From assembly GCF_017888565.1 (NCBI RefSeq), contig NZ_JAGHFX010000090.1, forward strand, positions 1 through 64,000: a stretch of 64,000 nucleotides of DNA, given 5' to 3'. Below the pieces are notes generated by a model. The model saw only the letters and a list, made by a program, of their open reading frames with translations. It made no database searches and was not told the DNA's origin. A program made the position numbers and the translations under genes. Shown here one piece after another: positions 55,321 to 63,999 of this stretch (position 1 is its first letter; each line of letters opens with the position of its first letter). The DNA is from Clostridium sp. (GTDB lineage: Bacteria > Bacillota > Clostridia > Clostridiales > Clostridiaceae).

Positions 55321-58011
55321 CTATAATAATTCACCATATCTCTTTATAAAAACTTTTTTTAATATCGTTGCTAATATCATATAAAGTATTATTATTACAA
55401 TTAAACAAGGAAAATAAATTGCTGGCATAGCAACCATATCCAAAGCTTTTCCAAAAGCTGTATAAGGAATTATAGTTCCTACTAATATTCCTAATGTTGT
55501 TAATGTTGTAAGTTGCCATGATGCTCTACTTTGAATAAATGGAATGTCTGGTGTTCTAATCATATGAATTACAAGAGTTTGAGACCATAATGATTCAACA
55601 AACCATCCTGCATGAAATAATCCCATAAATCCTAGTTGTTGTACTTCATTTAATGTGTGATATTGTCCTCCAAATACAAGCGGACAAATAAAGAAATACA
55701 TTAAAATATAAGTTGCAATATCAAAAACTGAACTTGTTGGTCCAATCCAAAACATAAATTTACTTATTGAACTCGCATCCCATTTACGAGGTAATCTTAG
55801 ATAATCTTCATCAACGTTATCCCAAGGAATAGTTATACAAGAAATATCATAAATTAAATTTAACATTAGTAATTGTATTGGTAACATAGGCAAGAATGGT
55901 AAAAATATACTTGCTATTAATACAGAAAACATATTTCCAAAATTTGAACTTGCTGTCATCTTTATATATTTAATAATATTAGCATATATCTTCCTGCCTT
56001 CTACTACTCCATCTTCTAATACCATTAAGTCTTTTTCTAATAGAATTATATTTGCTGATTCTTTTGCTATATCAACTGCTGTATCAACTGAAATTCCAAC
56101 ATCAGCTTCTGTCATAGCTGCTGCATCATTTATTCCATCCCCCATAAAGCCAACAGTATGTCCATTTTTTCTTAATGCAGCAACAACTCTTGTCTTTTGA
56201 TTAGGAGAAAGTTTAGCAAATACATTTGTTTCTTCCACAACTTCACTTAATAATTCATCATCCATTTCTTCAATATCTGATCCAAGTAATAAATTATTTA
56301 CCTTTATTCCAACTTGCTTACAAACAGAAGATGTTACTGCATCATTATCTCCAGTAAGAATTTTAACATTAACTCCAAAGTCTTCAAGAGCTCTTATTGC
56401 ATTAGCTGTACTTTCCTTTGGTGGATCTAAAAATGCTAGATATCCTATTAATACCATATCTGATTCATCTTTTACTGAAAGCTCACCTACCATTGATGGA
56501 TTATTCTTTTGAGCAATTCCTAATATACGCATTCCTTGATTATTGTGGTTAGAAACCGTATCTAAAATTTCTTTTTTAATTTCTTCTGTAATAGTTTCAA
56601 TTTTACCCTTATATTCTACATGAGAGCAAACTGATAGCATTTCTTCAATAGCACCTTTAGTTATTAATTGAGTTTTTCCAGCTTTATCTTCAACTACTAC
56701 GCTCATACGACGACGACTAAAATCAAATGGTATTTCATCTACTTTTTTATAATCATTCCATAATTCAATCATATCTTTTTCATTTGCATGATTTACTATA
56801 GCTATATCCATTAAATTCTTTAGTCCTGTTTGGTGATAGCTATTTAGAAAGGCATGACGTAACACTCTGTTATCTTCTTTTCCATGGATATCAAGAGAGT
56901 ATTCTAAAACTACCTCATCTTGAGTAAGTGTACCAGTTTTATCTGTACAAAGAACATTCATCGCCCCCAAATTTTGTATAGCATTTAAATCTTTTACTAT
57001 TACTTTCTTTTTTGACATAGAAACTGCACCCTTTGCAAGGTTTGCTGAAACTATCATAGGTAACATTTCTGGAGTAAGACCTACAGCTACTGAAATCGAA
57101 AATAAAAATGCTTCCATCCAATCGCCCTTAGTAAATCCATTCATAAATAATACAAATGGAACCATTACTAACATAAATCTAATTAATACCCATGATACTG
57201 AGTTTACACCTTTTTCAAAATTTGTAGTTACTTTTTTTCCTACTAGTTGTTTTGCCATTGATCCAAATATTGTATCATCACCAACATTAATTACTATTGC
57301 TATTGCTGACCCACTAATAACATTACTTCCCATAAAAGCTAAGTTATTTAATTCTATAGGATTTTTACTATCACAAGTAAAAGTTGTATCTACTTTTTCA
57401 ATTGGTTCACTTTCACCTGTCAAAGATGATTGACTAACAAATAAATCTTTTGCCTTTAATATTCTAACATCTGCTGGAATCATATCTCCAGCTGCAAGAT
57501 GAATTATATCTCCAACTACAATTTCATTAATAGGAATTTCTTTTGCTCCTACTCCTTTACGCTCAACACTTATAGTTGTTTTAACCATTTCACTTAATTT
57601 TTCAGCAGCTTTATTTGATTTTGTTTCTTGAACAAAACGAAGAATACCACTTACTAAAACCATTGAAGTAACTATAATAACTGATGTTGCATCCTTCTCA
57701 CTTGGCTCAACAATTACTATATCTGTAATGAATGATATAATCGCTAAAGCTAACAAAATTATAGTAAATGGATTAATAAATGCCTCTACTAGTCTTTTTA
57801 ATAAAGAATCTCCTTTTTGATGAGTAATTTCATTTTTTCCATATTCCTCTCTCATCAATTCAACTTTACTTTCCTCATAGCCACTATAACTTGTGTTATA
57901 CTTCTTTAAAATGTCCATTTCATCTTGCCTTGAAGATAAAATTAGTCTATTAACTCCTGAATTTACCTTTACTTCATCTGTAATTATTTTTCTAAATATC
58001 TTCTTTTTCAT
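55321..58011 (-). CDS. mgtA: Magnesium-importing P-type ATPase MgtA
   Basis: An 896-residue P3B-type ATPase that drives Mg2+ into the cell. Motifs in order: a cytoplasmic N-terminus, SLTGESEP in the actuator domain, the phosphorylation motif [12 protein letters not shown] (Asp near residue 356), KGAIEEML in the nucleotide domain, ILTGDND, and [11 protein letters not shown]. Membrane segments cluster near residues 88-130, 275-330 and the last 200 residues. AGGAGG lies eight bases before the ATG. It stands alone behind a ~520-base leader with an M-box riboswitch, which fits Mg2+-repressed expression. Confidence 0.96.
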   Translation of the reverse strand: MKKKIFRKIITDEVKVNSGVNRLILSSRQDEMDILKKYNTSYSGYEESKVELMREEYGKNEITHQKGDSLLKRLVEAFINPFTIILLALAIISFITDIVIVEPSEKDATSVIIVTSMVLVSGILRFVQETKSNKAAEKLSEMVKTTISVERKGVGAKEIPINEIVVGDIIHLAAGDMIPADVRILKAKDLFVSQSSLTGESEPIEKVDTTFTCDSKNPIELNNLAFMGSNVISGSAIAIVINVGDDTIFGSMAKQLVGKKVTTNFEKGVNSVSWVLIRFMLVMVPFVLFMNGFTKGDWMEAFLFSISVAVGLTPEMLPMIVSANLAKGAVSMSKKKVIVKDLNAIQNLGAMNVLCTDKTGTLTQDEVVLEYSLDIHGKEDNRVLRHAFLNSYHQTGLKNLMDIAIVNHANEKDMIELWNDYKKVDEIPFDFSRRRMSVVVEDKAGKTQLITKGAIEEMLSVCSHVEYKGKIETITEEIKKEILDTVSNHNNQGMRILGIAQKNNPSMVGELSVKDESDMVLIGYLAFLDPPKESTANAIRALEDFGVNVKILTGDNDAVTSSVCKQVGIKVNNLLLGSDIEEMDDELLSEVVEETNVFAKLSPNQKTRVVAALRKNGHTVGFMGDGINDAAAMTEADVGISVDTAVDIAKESANIILLEKDLMVLEDGVVEGRKIYANIIKYIKMTASSNFGNMFSVLIASIFLPFLPMLPIQLLMLNLIYDISCITIPWDNVDEDYLRLPRKWDASSISKFMFWIGPTSSVFDIATYILMYFFICPLVFGGQYHTLNEVQQLGFMGLFHAGWFVESLWSQTLVIHMIRTPDIPFIQSRASWQLTTLTTLGILVGTIIPYTAFGKALDMVAMPAIYFPCLIVIIILYMILATILKKVFIKRYGELL

Positions 58012-58049
58012 CGTCCTATCCTCCTAAAAAATTTTAAATATTTTTAGAG

Positions 58050-58193
58050 GTAAGACATAGATCCAAAAGAAATATTATCTTTCAATTATTCAATTTTAAA
58101 TTGTAAGAGGAATGAATGATGTATAAGCCACTACATCATAGTTCCTCAAATTAATCAAATTCATATCTTTCCCTAGTGGATCTATGCACTTAC
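58050..58193 (-). promoter_or_regulatory. Nested leader stems around the mgtA upstream frame
   Basis: Outer stem: 58050-58064 pairs with 58178-58193 (CTTAC and ATAGATCC-type arms, one bulge). Inner hairpin: 58107-58112 with 58142-58147 and 58116-58123 with 58132-58139, loop of 8. The segment 58107-58119 can instead pair 12 of 13 bases with 58202-58214, which covers the start codon of the 37-codon frame. The two folds exclude each other, as in attenuators and translation-controlled switches. Confidence 0.55.
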
Positions 58194-58209
58194 TACTCTC
58201 TTCATCCAT
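58096..58209 (-). CDS. 37-residue upstream peptide between M-box and mgtA
   Basis: ATG 58209 follows AGGAGG with an 8-base gap, as good a site as that of mgtA itself, and the frame ends at TAA 58096. The peptide begins MDEESSKCIDP and ends FIPLTI. The N-terminus is acidic with a following proline, the kind of sequence reported to destabilise translating ribosomes at low Mg2+ in the E. coli mgtA leader peptide MgtL. There is no membrane segment. It lies 84 bases before mgtA, inside a set of alternative hairpins. No homologue is recognised; translation is inferred from the ribosome binding site and placement. Confidence 0.6.
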   Translation of the reverse strand: MDEESSKCIDPLGKDMNLINLRNYDVVAYTSFIPLTI

Positions 58210-58268
58210 TCCTCTCACCTCCTAAAATTCAAAATATCTATATAAACATAAAAATGGATTTAAACAAT

Positions 58269-58302
58269 AAAAAAACCCTTACCATAAATATAATGGTAAG
58301 GG
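58269..58302 (-). terminator. Riboswitch-controlled intrinsic terminator upstream of mgtA
   Basis: CCCTTACCAT/ATGGTAAGGG perfect 10-bp stem (58293-58302 with 58276-58285) and a T-run of seven on the minus strand. It lies between the M-box and the 37-codon frame, with no gene ending just before it, so it is an attenuator. Confidence 0.85.
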
Positions 58303-58367
58303 AAATAAACTTACAAGCTTAATACAATCGAATAAAAGATTGCACAAAAAACATAAAACAGAAAACT

Positions 58368-58517
58368 GCTTCATCATCGTTCAAGCTTCAGCTTCACAAG
58401 GCGATGAAATTGCATTAGTCTATGCCTTGGCTTCGACATAGACTGCTAACCTTCTCATAGTGTCTCCACTATTTTGCGGCAACAACCCTTATCCTTGTGG
58501 TAACCTCACCTACCGAA
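58368..58517 (-). ncRNA. M-box magnesium riboswitch
   Basis: The minus strand shows the M-box landmarks in order: TAGGTGAGG, CCACAAGGATAAGG, TTGCCGCAAAA, TGGAGACACTATGAG, a variable stem (about 58410-58443, TAGTCTATGCC with GGCATAGAC), and the closing GATGATGAAGCA. M-box RNAs bind Mg2+ and promote termination when Mg2+ is plentiful. The attenuator at 58269-58302 and mgtA follow, which is the expected context. Confidence 0.88.
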
Positions 58518-58541
58518 ATATTAAATTCTTAATACTCTTTC

Positions 58542-58570
58542 ATAATATGCAATGATTCTAAAATTGTCAA
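58542..58570 (-). promoter_or_regulatory. Sigma-A promoter of the mgtA leader
   Basis: Consensus TTGACA (58570-58565) and TATTAT (58547-58542) with a 17-base spacer. Start of transcription would be near 58535, some 15-20 bases before the M-box. Confidence 0.75.
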
Positions 58571-58758
58571 TACTTTTCATAAAATTAAAATAATATCATA
58601 ATTTTTCTCTATTTCATTATATATAATTGTAACTAAACTATTAACCTTTTTTTCAATTATTATAAATTTATTGTTATATTTATTTAGAAATGTTAAAATA
58701 ACGCTTAAATAATAATTAAAATTACAAATGAAAGAATGAAAAAATTAAGGAGATAACT

Positions 58759-59709
58759 ATGAAAAAGAAAAAAATCGCATTACTTTCAACTAGTATTTTA
58801 GGTGCACTATCTATTGGAGCGTTAGGTTTTGTTGGCAACTATTTTTATAATCTAGCACTTAACCCAGATACTCCTAAAGATGCTATCTTTGGTACACCTG
58901 AAGAAGCAAAATCTACAAGTGGGCAAGTTGTTGATTCTGATATAAATTGGCTATTTAATCAATCTAAGTTTTCTCACGAATATATAAATTCCTTTGATAA
59001 CTTAAAATTACATAGCTATAAAATATTGAATGAAGTACCAAATAGTAAATGGGTAATATCTGTACATGGATATACTAGTGAAGGATCTAACATGAGTAGC
59101 TATGCAAAAAGGTTTTATGATAGTGGCTACAATGTTTTAATTCCAGATTTAAGAGGGCACGGAAGTAGTGAGGGTAACTATATTGGGATGGGATGGGATG
59201 ATCGTCTTGATATCATAAGCTGGATAAATTTAATACTTGAAGATGATCCTAATGCAGAAATTATACTCCATGGAGTATCTATGGGAGCTGCTACTGTTTC
59301 CATGACTTCTGGTGAAAATCTTCCAAGTAACGTAAAAGCTATTATAGCAGACTGTGGTTATACTTCTGTTTGGGAACAATTTTCTTATCAATTAAATTTA
59401 TTATTTTCATTACCAGATTTTCCTGTAATGAATGCCTCATCAGTTGTCACAAAAGTTAAAGCTGGTTATACGCTAAAAGAAGCGTCTGCACTAAAGCAAG
59501 TAGCAAAATCTAAAACTCCAATACTATTTATTCACGGAGATAAAGATGATTTCGTTCCTTATTCAATGATGGATGAACTTTATAATGCTACAAGTTCTGA
59601 AAAAGAAAAATTAACAGTTGAAGGTGCTGGACATGCTAAAGCTTCAGAAGTAAATCCTGAACTTTATTGGTCTACAATTGAGAAATTTATAAATAGATAT
59701 GTTAATTAA
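58759..59709 (+). CDS. Secreted or membrane-anchored alpha/beta hydrolase
   Basis: A 316-residue serine hydrolase. Residues about 6-30 form a signal peptide or anchor. The catalytic nucleophile is in HGVSMGAAT (Ser near residue 175), the acid in HGDKDDFVP and the histidine in GAGHAKA. The oxyanion block is WVISVHGYTSEG and the fold continues with LIPDLRGHGSSEG. It resembles Ndr/YqkD-type Bacillus and Clostridium hydrolases. The substrate is unknown. AAGGAGA precedes the ATG. Monocistronic and divergent from mgtA. Confidence 0.88.
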   Translation: MKKKKIALLSTSILGALSIGALGFVGNYFYNLALNPDTPKDAIFGTPEEAKSTSGQVVDSDINWLFNQSKFSHEYINSFDNLKLHSYKILNEVPNSKWVISVHGYTSEGSNMSSYAKRFYDSGYNVLIPDLRGHGSSEGNYIGMGWDDRLDIISWINLILEDDPNAEIILHGVSMGAATVSMTSGENLPSNVKAIIADCGYTSVWEQFSYQLNLLFSLPDFPVMNASSVVTKVKAGYTLKEASALKQVAKSKTPILFIHGDKDDFVPYSMMDELYNATSSEKEKLTVEGAGHAKASEVNPELYWSTIEKFINRYVN

Positions 59710-59765
59710 CGAGAATATAAAGGCTATGATAACTAAGTATGCTCCATAAGCTAAATAGCTGCACA

Positions 59766-59861
59766 AAGAAGTACTAGGCTTGGAAAAACTACTATGCAAA
59801 GAGTTTTGATTAAACTCGCTGTTCTCAAGCAATTAAGCAGCACTAAGACCTAGTAGTTCTT
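59766..59861. repeat. Inverted-repeat element after the hydrolase gene
   Basis: AAGAAGTACTAGGCT (59766-59780) and AGACCTAGTAGTTCTT (59846-59861) pair with few mismatches, and GAGTTT/AAACTC (59801-59806 with 59812-59817) forms an inner stem. It lies in the 323-base convergent gap 59710-60032, which also contains a GTGAAAAAGAGGAAAATGAAAA stretch of the dispersed repeat type (59948-60012). No gene was found. Confidence 0.4.
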
Positions 59862-60032
59862 CCTTCGCCAAATACTTCTAATTGTTCTCTATATGCTTAT
59901 TCCACATATTATATTTATCTTGGCCAACTTATACTCCTTATAAAATTTAATAGTGAAAAAGAGGAAAATGAAAAGCTAATAAAAGAATGAAGTGTTTTTA
60001 TTAACAATTCACTAAATAGATTACTGAATAAT

Positions 60033-60596
60033 TTATTTATTATATCCATTAACTATTAAGTCTAATTTCCCAGTTTCAGGATCTATAGCAAGTCCATGAA
60101 TGGATATGCCTTCTGGCATTAATGGATGATTTTTTATTAAATTAACACTATCCTTTATAGATTCTTCAACTGAATCAAATCCATGCAACCATTTCTTAAT
60201 GTCTATTCCTGCATTACAAAGTGTATCTAAAGATTCTTTTGAAATACCTCTATCAATAGCTTTTTGTAATAATTTATCTGTGTCTAAATTACACATTCCA
60301 CAACCATGATGTCCAATTACAAAAATTTCATCTATATTAAATTCATATATTCCAACAATTATACTTCTAATTACACTTCCAAAAGGATGCATAATTGCTG
60401 CTCCAGCATTTTTTACAATTTTAGCATCACCATTTTTTAAATTTAATGCTTTAGGTAATAAATCTGTAAGCCTTGTATCCATACAAGATAAAATAAGTAT
60501 TTTCTTCTTTGGATTTTTTGAAGTTATGTAATCCTCATAATACTTATTTTCTACAAAGTCCTTGTTAAATTCTATTATTTCATTTAATTTATTCAT
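60033..60596 (-). CDS. Beta-class carbonic anhydrase
   Basis: A 187-residue zinc enzyme interconverting CO2 and bicarbonate. Zinc ligands are C38 (LSCMDTRL), H96 and C99 (GHHGCGM), and the catalytic dyad is D40-R42. KNAGAAIMHPFGSVIRSI is the second family block. The length is normal for the short clostridial/archaeal clade. It is a single gene. The ATG is preceded by a GGGGAGCC-type site. Confidence 0.92.
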   Translation of the reverse strand: MNKLNEIIEFNKDFVENKYYEDYITSKNPKKKILILSCMDTRLTDLLPKALNLKNGDAKIVKNAGAAIMHPFGSVIRSIIVGIYEFNIDEIFVIGHHGCGMCNLDTDKLLQKAIDRGISKESLDTLCNAGIDIKKWLHGFDSVEESIKDSVNLIKNHPLMPEGISIHGLAIDPETGKLDLIVNGYNK

Positions 60597-60673
60597 AGGC
60601 TCCCCTTTTATGTTTTTTAGTCTTTTGTTTATTTTATACTAACCTTACAATTTTTCATATAGTTTTTTATATA

Positions 60674-62320
60674 TTATTGTTGTACATTTTTTATTTTATA
60701 TAATAAATTTTTATATTCTAAATCTAATTCTTCTTTTTTAACTTCGTTTGATTCTAAAGATAATAGTGAAATAATTTCTGTTAATCTATTTTTTAAAACT
60801 AGCAATTCTTCTTCACACTTCTTTTTATTAATATCAACTCTACCTTTATTTTTATGATCTAAATAGAAACTATAACCCCCATCAAATTCATGCAATTTAT
60901 TTTCTTTAATTTCAATAATATAATTACATATATTTGAAACAAATCTTATGTCATGAGATACTAAGATGACGGTCTTATCAGTATTTACTAAAGCCTCTTC
61001 TAATGCTTCTATAGATTTAATATCTAAATAATTGGTAGGTTCATCTAATATTAGTATGTTATTATCTGATAAAATCACTTTGCATAACCCTACTTTTACC
61101 CTTTCTCCTCCACTTAAATAAACTACTTTTTTATATACACTTTTATCTTTAAATCCAAATTCACTTAAATTAATTCTTATAAAAGTTTCATCATAAGATG
61201 AATCTTCCTTTATATTTTCTAAAATACTTTTATTATCTTCTAAAATGTTTTGTCCTTGATCAAAGTACCCTATTTTCACATTACTCGAAATTTTAACTTT
61301 ATCACTATTTTCATTAATTATATATTTTAATAAAGTTGTTTTACCACAACCATTTTCCCCTATCAAAGCAATTTTTCTTCCTTGTTTTATTTTTAAATTA
61401 ACATCATTTATTAATAACTTATCTTTTACATAAATTTTTGTGTCCTCTATTTCAATAGGGATCTTAGAGTTTAATTTCATGCTTGGTACAATATTAATTA
61501 TAATTTTTTTTGTATCCTTTGGTTTTTCTTTAACATCTAAATGATCTATCCTAGTTTTAATTGACTTTATGCTATTATCTATATTCTTCTTTCCTCTTTG
61601 ATCTCCCATTTTTATAGTTTTAGCTTCTGATGGTCCCATTCCTTTGGGAGCTTTTTTAATTCTATCTCTTAATACTTCCTTTTCTGATATGACTTTTTCT
61701 AATCTAGATTTTTCATGAATATATTTATTATATTCTCTTTCATTAACTTTTCTATTTTCTTCTTTTTGATTAAGATAATCACTATAATTTCCACTATATA
61801 TAGTCAGCTTTCCATCTTCAATTTCAACAATCTTATTGCATAAATCATCTAAAAAATTTCTATCATGAGAAATAATAAGTAATGTTCCTTTATACTTCTT
61901 AAACATTTTATTTAAAAGCTTCACACTTTCAACATCTAAATTAGAAGTAGGTTCATCTGCTGTTATAAGACTACTATTTTCTTCAAAAGCCTTGACTATC
62001 CTCATTTTAACCTTTTCCCCTCCAGATAAGTAATCATCATATTCATCTGGAACATGAAGCATACCTTTTAATTTCCCCTCCCCGTCAATTTTACACCACT
62101 CTTCTCTTTGACTAATATAAGAATAACTATCTGTAATATAAATATTTCCTTCATCAGCTTTTGTTTCACCTATTAATATTTTTATTAAAGTGGATTTTCC
62201 TACTCCATTTTCCCCTACTATTCCTATTCTATCTCCTTCCATTATTTCAAATTTATCTATATCAAGTAATAATCTATCACCATAATACTTCTTTAAATTA
62301 TTAATACTTCCAAGTTTCAT
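60674..62320 (-). CDS. ABC-F ATPase, probable antibiotic-resistance (Vga/VmlR/CplR-like) type
   Basis: A 548-residue soluble protein with two ATPase halves: Walker A GENGVGKST (near 36-44) and GENGCGKTT (near 327), signatures LSGGEKVKM and LSGGERVKVG. The interdomain linker (about 205-290) is long and charged and includes APKGMGPSEAKTIKMGD, similar to the linkers of target-protecting Vga, Lsa and VmlR proteins that reach the ribosomal peptidyl-transferase centre. There is no membrane domain. A terminator-like hairpin 35-65 bases upstream suggests induction by attenuation. Protection against lincosamides, streptogramins A or pleuromutilins is inference. Confidence 0.85.
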   Translation of the reverse strand: MKLGSINNLKKYYGDRLLLDIDKFEIMEGDRIGIVGENGVGKSTLIKILIGETKADEGNIYITDSYSYISQREEWCKIDGEGKLKGMLHVPDEYDDYLSGGEKVKMRIVKAFEENSSLITADEPTSNLDVESVKLLNKMFKKYKGTLLIISHDRNFLDDLCNKIVEIEDGKLTIYSGNYSDYLNQKEENRKVNEREYNKYIHEKSRLEKVISEKEVLRDRIKKAPKGMGPSEAKTIKMGDQRGKKNIDNSIKSIKTRIDHLDVKEKPKDTKKIIINIVPSMKLNSKIPIEIEDTKIYVKDKLLINDVNLKIKQGRKIALIGENGCGKTTLLKYIINENSDKVKISSNVKIGYFDQGQNILEDNKSILENIKEDSSYDETFIRINLSEFGFKDKSVYKKVVYLSGGERVKVGLCKVILSDNNILILDEPTNYLDIKSIEALEEALVNTDKTVILVSHDIRFVSNICNYIIEIKENKLHEFDGGYSFYLDHKNKGRVDINKKKCEEELLVLKNRLTEIISLLSLESNEVKKEELDLEYKNLLYKIKNVQQ

Positions 62321-62334
62321 ATTAAAGCCTCCAT

Positions 62335-62386
62335 CAATAAAAATATAAAAGAAGGATGTTGCAAAAATTATACTTTACAACTATCC
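62335..62386 (-). promoter_or_regulatory. Attenuator-like hairpin in the ABC-F leader
   Basis: On the minus strand GGAT-A-GTTG pairs with CAAC-ATCC (62383-62386/62378-62381 with 62354-62361), followed by TTCTTTTATATTTTTATT before the ribosome binding site. It looks like a leader terminator. No ATG-started leader frame was found upstream, so the controlling event is unclear. Confidence 0.5.
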
Positions 62387-62549
62387 CTCTTAAATTAATC
62401 TTTTATAATATTATTTGATTTATCAATTAAATGTATTCTACTATAATTATTTAATTTTATTCTTTAAATAAAATTATTTAATAATATTACTAGCTTTTGG
62501 ACAAGATATATATTATTATTATAAAAAATACTAATTTGAGGTGGTAACT

Positions 62550-62870
62550 ATGACAGTTTATGCAATAACATTTTATTTAAGTGAAGATTCTCATTCATGT
62601 GGTTGTGATTCTCACGATCACAATCATGATCACGAACATCATCACCATCATCGTGATGACTATGATATAATTGCAACAATAAAATCACTTGGAGCTTGGG
62701 CTAATTTTATGCCTGATAGCTATTTACTTAAAACTGATGTTTCAGCTAATGAAATTTCAGAAAAGATTAAAGCATTCTTACAACCTAATGATTTGCTTTT
62801 TGTAACTAAGGTTGACAAGGATGATGTTGCATCACTAACTCCTGGTGTTGTAGATTGGATAAAAGCTTAA
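62550..62870 (+). CDS. Cas2-fold/SinR-like small protein with His-rich insert
   Basis: A 106-residue protein. The start MTVYAITFYL and the later block YDIIATIKSLGAW with YLLKTDVSANEI and DLLFVTKVDKDD match, from memory, a family of stand-alone Cas2/VapD-fold proteins annotated as SinR-like in some genomes. Residues 15-34 form an insert with two cysteines (CGC) and about eleven histidines (HDHNHDHEHHHHH), unusual for the family and suited to zinc or nickel binding. GTG 62541 lies in the ribosome binding site GAGGTGG, so ATG 62550 is the start. There are no cas genes or CRISPR repeats nearby. Confidence 0.6.
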   Translation: MTVYAITFYLSEDSHSCGCDSHDHNHDHEHHHHHRDDYDIIATIKSLGAWANFMPDSYLLKTDVSANEISEKIKAFLQPNDLLFVTKVDKDDVASLTPGVVDWIKA

Positions 62871-62882
62871 TAATATAAATTC

Positions 62883-62918
62883 AAATGGCTAGATTTATTT
62901 TAAATCTAGCCATTTTTA
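62883..62918 (+). terminator. Intrinsic terminator of the His-rich protein gene
   Basis: A 15-bp perfect stem AAATGGCTAGATTTA/TAAATCTAGCCATTT (62883-62897 with 62901-62915) and a T-run. Confidence 0.9.
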
Positions 62919-63051
62919 CCTTTTAATATATTCCTATTAAGAGTATCAGTCCATTAATCATAACTCTTTAATATTTTATAAAATACGCTACCCAAATTTT
63001 TAAAAAATGAATCTTAAATTAGATAACTTTAATTAAAATATAACTTTACAA

Positions 63052-63999
63052 TTAATATATCGGATCTGTAATAACACCAAATGATGTTGCTTTTATTAAA
63101 GGATTATTTATAAGTTCAATCAATTCTTCCTTTGTCCCATGAACTACTACTCCTAAAATTTTTGCATCTTCAGATGAAGTTTTTCCTCTTTCCATTATTT
63201 CATTATATAAAGTTTTATGCCCTATCATAGGACTTTTACCTAATTTTTCCATCACTTCATCATATTTCTCATTATAATCTCTAAAACTAAAATTAACGCT
63301 ATTATAACATTCTATTCCAATAGCATCATTTTCTTCAACTCCATTAGCATTACTATCATAATTTTCAATTTCATATTTATACTCATCCATTTTTTCCTTT
63401 GTAAATTCATCTAACCATATCCATGTTATTTTAGCTGGTTTTAACTTTTCTTGAATAAAAAATATATCATCTACCCTATAAGGCTTATCAAAAGAAATTG
63501 CCATTTCAATAACTTTACCATCGGGAACTTTTTCTATAATACTTAAATCATTTTGGTACTCTTTATATTGAAGCTCTGGGTGAAAAAATCTTAATCTTTT
63601 ATATCCATACTTCCATGTGGATACAGGCCATTTACTTTCTGACTCATTAGGCCCACCTCCATTTGTTCTATCATATCTATCTGTATGTTCACTTTTTTCT
63701 TCACCATTTAAGCCGAATTTAGTAACTGAGTCATTTATAATTACATTTTTTCCTCCAATACTTTTTGATATTTTCATGAATCTTGTCCCACCTAGTATTC
63801 CAAAAAAGTCACTAGACTCGCTTATATACCCATTTGGTATACTCAATTTAACCACTGCCTCATCTTTTTCATATGCCATTAAGCTATACTTTAAACATAA
63901 TTTGCTATTAATAAAACTTCCTATTATAAAAACTATAATTGATGTTACTATTATTTTAAAAGTTAATTTAATCTTAGCTATTCTAATAGCTTTCTTCAT
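63052..63999 (-). CDS. Sigma-regulator-domain membrane protein, possibly cut by the window edge
   Basis: At least 315 residues. One membrane segment at about 12-30 is followed by an extracytoplasmic part with the blocks FHPELQYKEYQNDLSIIEKVPDGKVIEMAISFD (split here by family pattern) and KPAKITWIWLDEF, which match the Sigma_reg_N/Sigma_reg_C proteins encoded with ECF sigma factors. These act as membrane anti-sigma or sensor proteins. Relatives usually have a longer cytoplasmic start before the segment MKKAIRIAKIK, so the true start probably lies beyond the window, next to the expected sigma gene. Confidence 0.75.
   Translation of the reverse strand: MKKAIRIAKIKLTFKIIVTSIIVFIIGSFINSKLCLKYSLMAYEKDEAVVKLSIPNGYISESSDFFGILGGTRFMKISKSIGGKNVIINDSVTKFGLNGEEKSEHTDRYDRTNGGGPNESESKWPVSTWKYGYKRLRFFHPELQYKEYQNDLSIIEKVPDGKVIEMAISFDKPYRVDDIFFIQEKLKPAKITWIWLDEFTKEKMDEYKYEIENYDSNANGVEENDAIGIECYNSVNFSFRDYNEKYDEVMEKLGKSPMIGHKTLYNEIMERGKTSSEDAKILGVVVHGTKEELIELINNPLIKATSFGVITDPIY

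Noticed and set aside
59644-59832. 62-codon minus-strand frame with a hydrophobic stretch
   Set aside because: Overlaps the 3' end of the alpha/beta hydrolase gene and an inverted-repeat element, without a ribosome binding site.
62387-62540. Leader peptide frame for the ABC-F attenuator
   Set aside because: No ATG occurs on the minus strand in this stretch, and no GTG/TTG with a ribosome binding site was convincing.
62550-62870. CRISPR-Cas locus suggested by the Cas2-like fold
   Set aside because: No other cas gene and no repeat-spacer array in the window. Stand-alone Cas2/VapD-fold proteins are common outside CRISPR.
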